64,000 nucleotides of DNA from Streptomyces tauricus (GTDB lineage: Bacteria; Actinomycetota; Actinomycetes; Streptomycetales; Streptomycetaceae): NCBI RefSeq assembly GCF_014650955.1, contig NZ_BMVY01000032.1:1-64000 (forward strand), written 5' to 3'. How positions within the stretch are numbered: position 1 is the first letter of the stretch; each line of letters opens with the position of its first letter. The translations under genes were made by a program, and so were the position numbers. Positions 62,474 through 64,000 of the stretch are shown piece by piece. The notes beneath the pieces were generated by a model. The model was not told the DNA's origin. It did no database searches and saw only the letters and a program-made list of their open reading frames with translations.

Positions 62474-63800
62474 GCGGGGAATGCCCTTCGTAGTGCCCTG
62501 CGAGGTCGAATGAGGGATCGTCCGGTGCCGGTGGTGGCGTCGGTGAGTGGGCCGGCGTCGACGCCGGCAGCGGTACGACCGCGTGCACGCAGTACCCGCC
62601 GCCCGGCCGCGGGCCGGTGTGCAGCACACCGCCCACGGCGCCGATGCGTTCGCGCATGCCGAGCAGTCCGTGACCGGGCCCGTCGGGCAGGTCGGCCGGG
62701 CGCGCCACCGCCCCCTCGCCCGGCCGCGGTCCGTCGTCGCACAGCCGGACGGTGAGCCGCCGGTGCCTGCGTTCCCACGCGATGGTCAGTTCGGCGTGGG
62801 TGTGGCCGGCGTGCTTGAGCGTGTTGGTGAGGCCCTCCTGCACGATGCGGTAGACGGTCAGATGCGAGCCCGCCGGCAGCTCGGCGGGGACCCCGGTCGT
62901 CGTGAAGTCCACGGTGAGGCCCGCCGCGCGCACCGCGTCCACCAGCGCGGGCAGCGCCTCCACGGTGGGCTGCGGCGGCTCCTTGCTCGGATCGGCGGCC
63001 GCCTCGTCCTCCGTACGCAGCACGTCGAGGAGTCTGCGCAGTTCGGTGACGGTCGCCCGGCCGGTCTCCTCGATCGTGCCGTGCAGCTCGTGGGCCTTGG
63101 CGCCGTCGCGGTCCTGGATCCGGTCGGCGGCGATCGTCTGGACGACCATGAGGCTGACGTTGTGCGCGACGATGTCGTGCAGTTCGCGGGCGATCCGGGT
63201 CCGCTCCTCCATGACGGCGGCGCGCGCGTTGGCCTCCTGCGCGCGTTCCAGCGCGGCGGCCCGTTCCAGCGCCTGGTCGCGGATGGCGGCGCGGGCCCGG
63301 GTCAGCCGGCCGAGCGCCCAGGCCCCGACCAGCAGGACGGCCTCCGCGAGGAGGGTGGCGATGCGGTGCCCGGCCGGGGCGAGGACCGCCTCGGTGACGG
63401 CCGCCGCCGGGATGACCGCGGCGACGACCAGGGTGGCCGTCCTGGGCGCGCCCCGCCGGGCGGTCAGGAGGACGGCCGTGGCCACCCCCATGTAGGAGGG
63501 TCCGATGGAGGTGCCCTGCGGACCCGACAGGTGCGGGATGTAGTGCCGTGCCTGGAGCGCGGCAACCGCCACCGTCATGATCAGCAGAACCGGCAGGGGG
63601 AACCGCCGGTGGACGGCCAGCGGCAGAGCGGACAGCAGGGCGAGTACGACGAACAGGGCGTCCGGGGTGCGCAGCGCGGGCACGGTGGCGGGCATCGGCA
63701 CGAGCGGGACCAGCGCGCCCGCGGTGAAGAGCAGGGCCAGACCCGCGTCCGTGACGGCCGGGGGCACGCGCCGTCCGGCGAACGAGTCCATCAGGGTCAT
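62442..63800 (-). CDS. Sensor histidine kinase (HisKA_3 / NarL-type)
   Basis: 452 residues. Four to five hydrophobic helices (~15-165), no large outer domain, a coiled linker (~175-205), then the phospho-His in ERTRIARELHDIVAHNVSLM, an N-box VQEGLTNTLKHA, and GHGLLGMRERI for ATP binding. The sensing part thus lies in the membrane, as in DesK-type thermosensors. The C-terminal ~35 residues are Pro/His-rich. It overlaps the response regulator by 32 bp. ATG at 63800. Confidence 0.92.
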   Translation of the reverse strand: MTLMDSFAGRRVPPAVTDAGLALLFTAGALVPLVPMPATVPALRTPDALFVVLALLSALPLAVHRRFPLPVLLIMTVAVAALQARHYIPHLSGPQGTSIGPSYMGVATAVLLTARRGAPRTATLVVAAVIPAAAVTEAVLAPAGHRIATLLAEAVLLVGAWALGRLTRARAAIRDQALERAAALERAQEANARAAVMEERTRIARELHDIVAHNVSLMVVQTIAADRIQDRDGAKAHELHGTIEETGRATVTELRRLLDVLRTEDEAAADPSKEPPQPTVEALPALVDAVRAAGLTVDFTTTGVPAELPAGSHLTVYRIVQEGLTNTLKHAGHTHAELTIAWERRHRRLTVRLCDDGPRPGEGAVARPADLPDGPGHGLLGMRERIGAVGGVLHTGPRPGGGYCVHAVVPLPASTPAHSPTPPPAPDDPSFDLAGHYEGHSPHASDPRPAGR

Positions 63801-63937
63801 GGCCCCAACGGTAGACGGACCGCGGGGCTCGGCCCTCTGACCGGGGGAGGAACGGTTTCTGGCCGCCTCCTCCGTGAAGGCATCCTCCGCAGGGAGGAGG
63901 CCGCCGGAACCCCTGGGGCGGACCGGCTTCCGTCGGG

Positions 63938-64000
63938 TCAGTGGCTGACGCGTACACCGTCCAGGGCGATGGACATGACCCGCTCGCGCTGGGTGTCGTC
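63938..64000 (-). CDS. Partial gene, C-terminus resembles TetR-family regulator
   Basis: The last 63 bases translate on the minus strand to a 20-residue tail, ending REREVMSIALDG-like (RERVMSIALDGVRVSH) then stop at 63938. This ending is common in TetR/AcrR proteins of streptomycetes, but a tail alone cannot prove the family. The gene continues beyond the window. No start is visible. Confidence 0.4.
   Translation of the reverse strand, partial: DDTQRERVMSIALDGVRVSH

Overview
The window reads as chromosomal DNA of a Streptomyces-type actinomycete. It has very high G+C, GTG starts, many 4-bp ATGA/GTGA stop-start overlaps, and typical actinomycete families (CU044_5270 anti-sigma-like protein, LCP ligase, NarL-type two-component pair, a second EF-G, DUF1684, DUF429). 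No phage, IS element, integrase, CRISPR array or rRNA was seen. One tRNA gene, tRNA-Leu(GAG), is present.

Layout. (1) 1-4391, minus strand: a redox operon of a Baeyer-Villiger-type flavin monooxygenase, an AurF-like diiron oxygenase and a ferredoxin-fused ferredoxin reductase, ending at an 8-bp tandem repeat. (2) 4774-25343, plus strand: about 20 kb of co-directional genes. It begins with a ROK regulator and an RbsABC/Mgl-type sugar importer, then a Gfo/Idh/MocA dehydrogenase, a TIM-barrel isomerase, a secreted sorbosone-dehydrogenase/PKD/CBM6 protein and a ThuA-DUF1080 lipoprotein. After a terminator comes a tightly coupled seven-gene Ebo-like operon (sugar-phosphate cyclase of the inositol-1-phosphate-synthase family, UbiA/EboC, isomerase, EboA, TatD/EboB, EboE, phosphodiesterase/EboF) and then a Tat-exported isomerase. 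This is the most interesting part of the window: a metabolite-trafficking (Ebo) module with a sugar-uptake and sugar-oxidation module beside it, and an inositol-phosphate-synthase-like cyclase where the classic Ebo operon has a dehydroquinate-synthase-like cyclase.

(3) 25482-36213: an oxalate/CoA-thioester region. OFA-family antiporter, ADP-forming acyl-CoA synthetase, formyl-CoA transferase and an oxalyl-CoA-decarboxylase-like ThDP enzyme lie on the minus strand. SucC, SucD and an aldehyde dehydrogenase diverge on the plus strand from a region holding a perfect 8-8-8 inverted repeat. (4) 36390: tRNA-Leu with promoter-like and terminator elements. (5) 36645-40119: an ECF sigma / CU044_5270 / secreted repeat-protein operon. 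(6) 40699-44090: Ser/Thr kinase, N-formylglutamate amidohydrolase-like protein and DUF429 protein, the last two overlapping by 154 bp. (7) 44190-48490: EF-G paralogue behind a repeat-rich leader, a repeat-rich gene-free stretch, and a DUF6493-like protein. (8) 48819-54617: DUF1684 protein and a complete Dpp/Opp-type ABC importer. (9) 54839-59769: a deacetylase/glycosyltransferase fusion whose deacetylase half looks dead, an LCP protein, a carboxyethyl-ornithine-synthase-like dehydrogenase and a small Cys-rich protein. (10) 60303-63800: cold-shock protein, fatty-acid desaturase and a convergent NarL-type two-component system, a DesKR-like arrangement. The window ends inside a minus-strand gene with a TetR-like C-terminus.

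Everything here was read by eye from the sequence and translations. Family assignments rest on motifs and remembered family features. Start codons were chosen from Shine-Dalgarno position and overlap with the previous gene.
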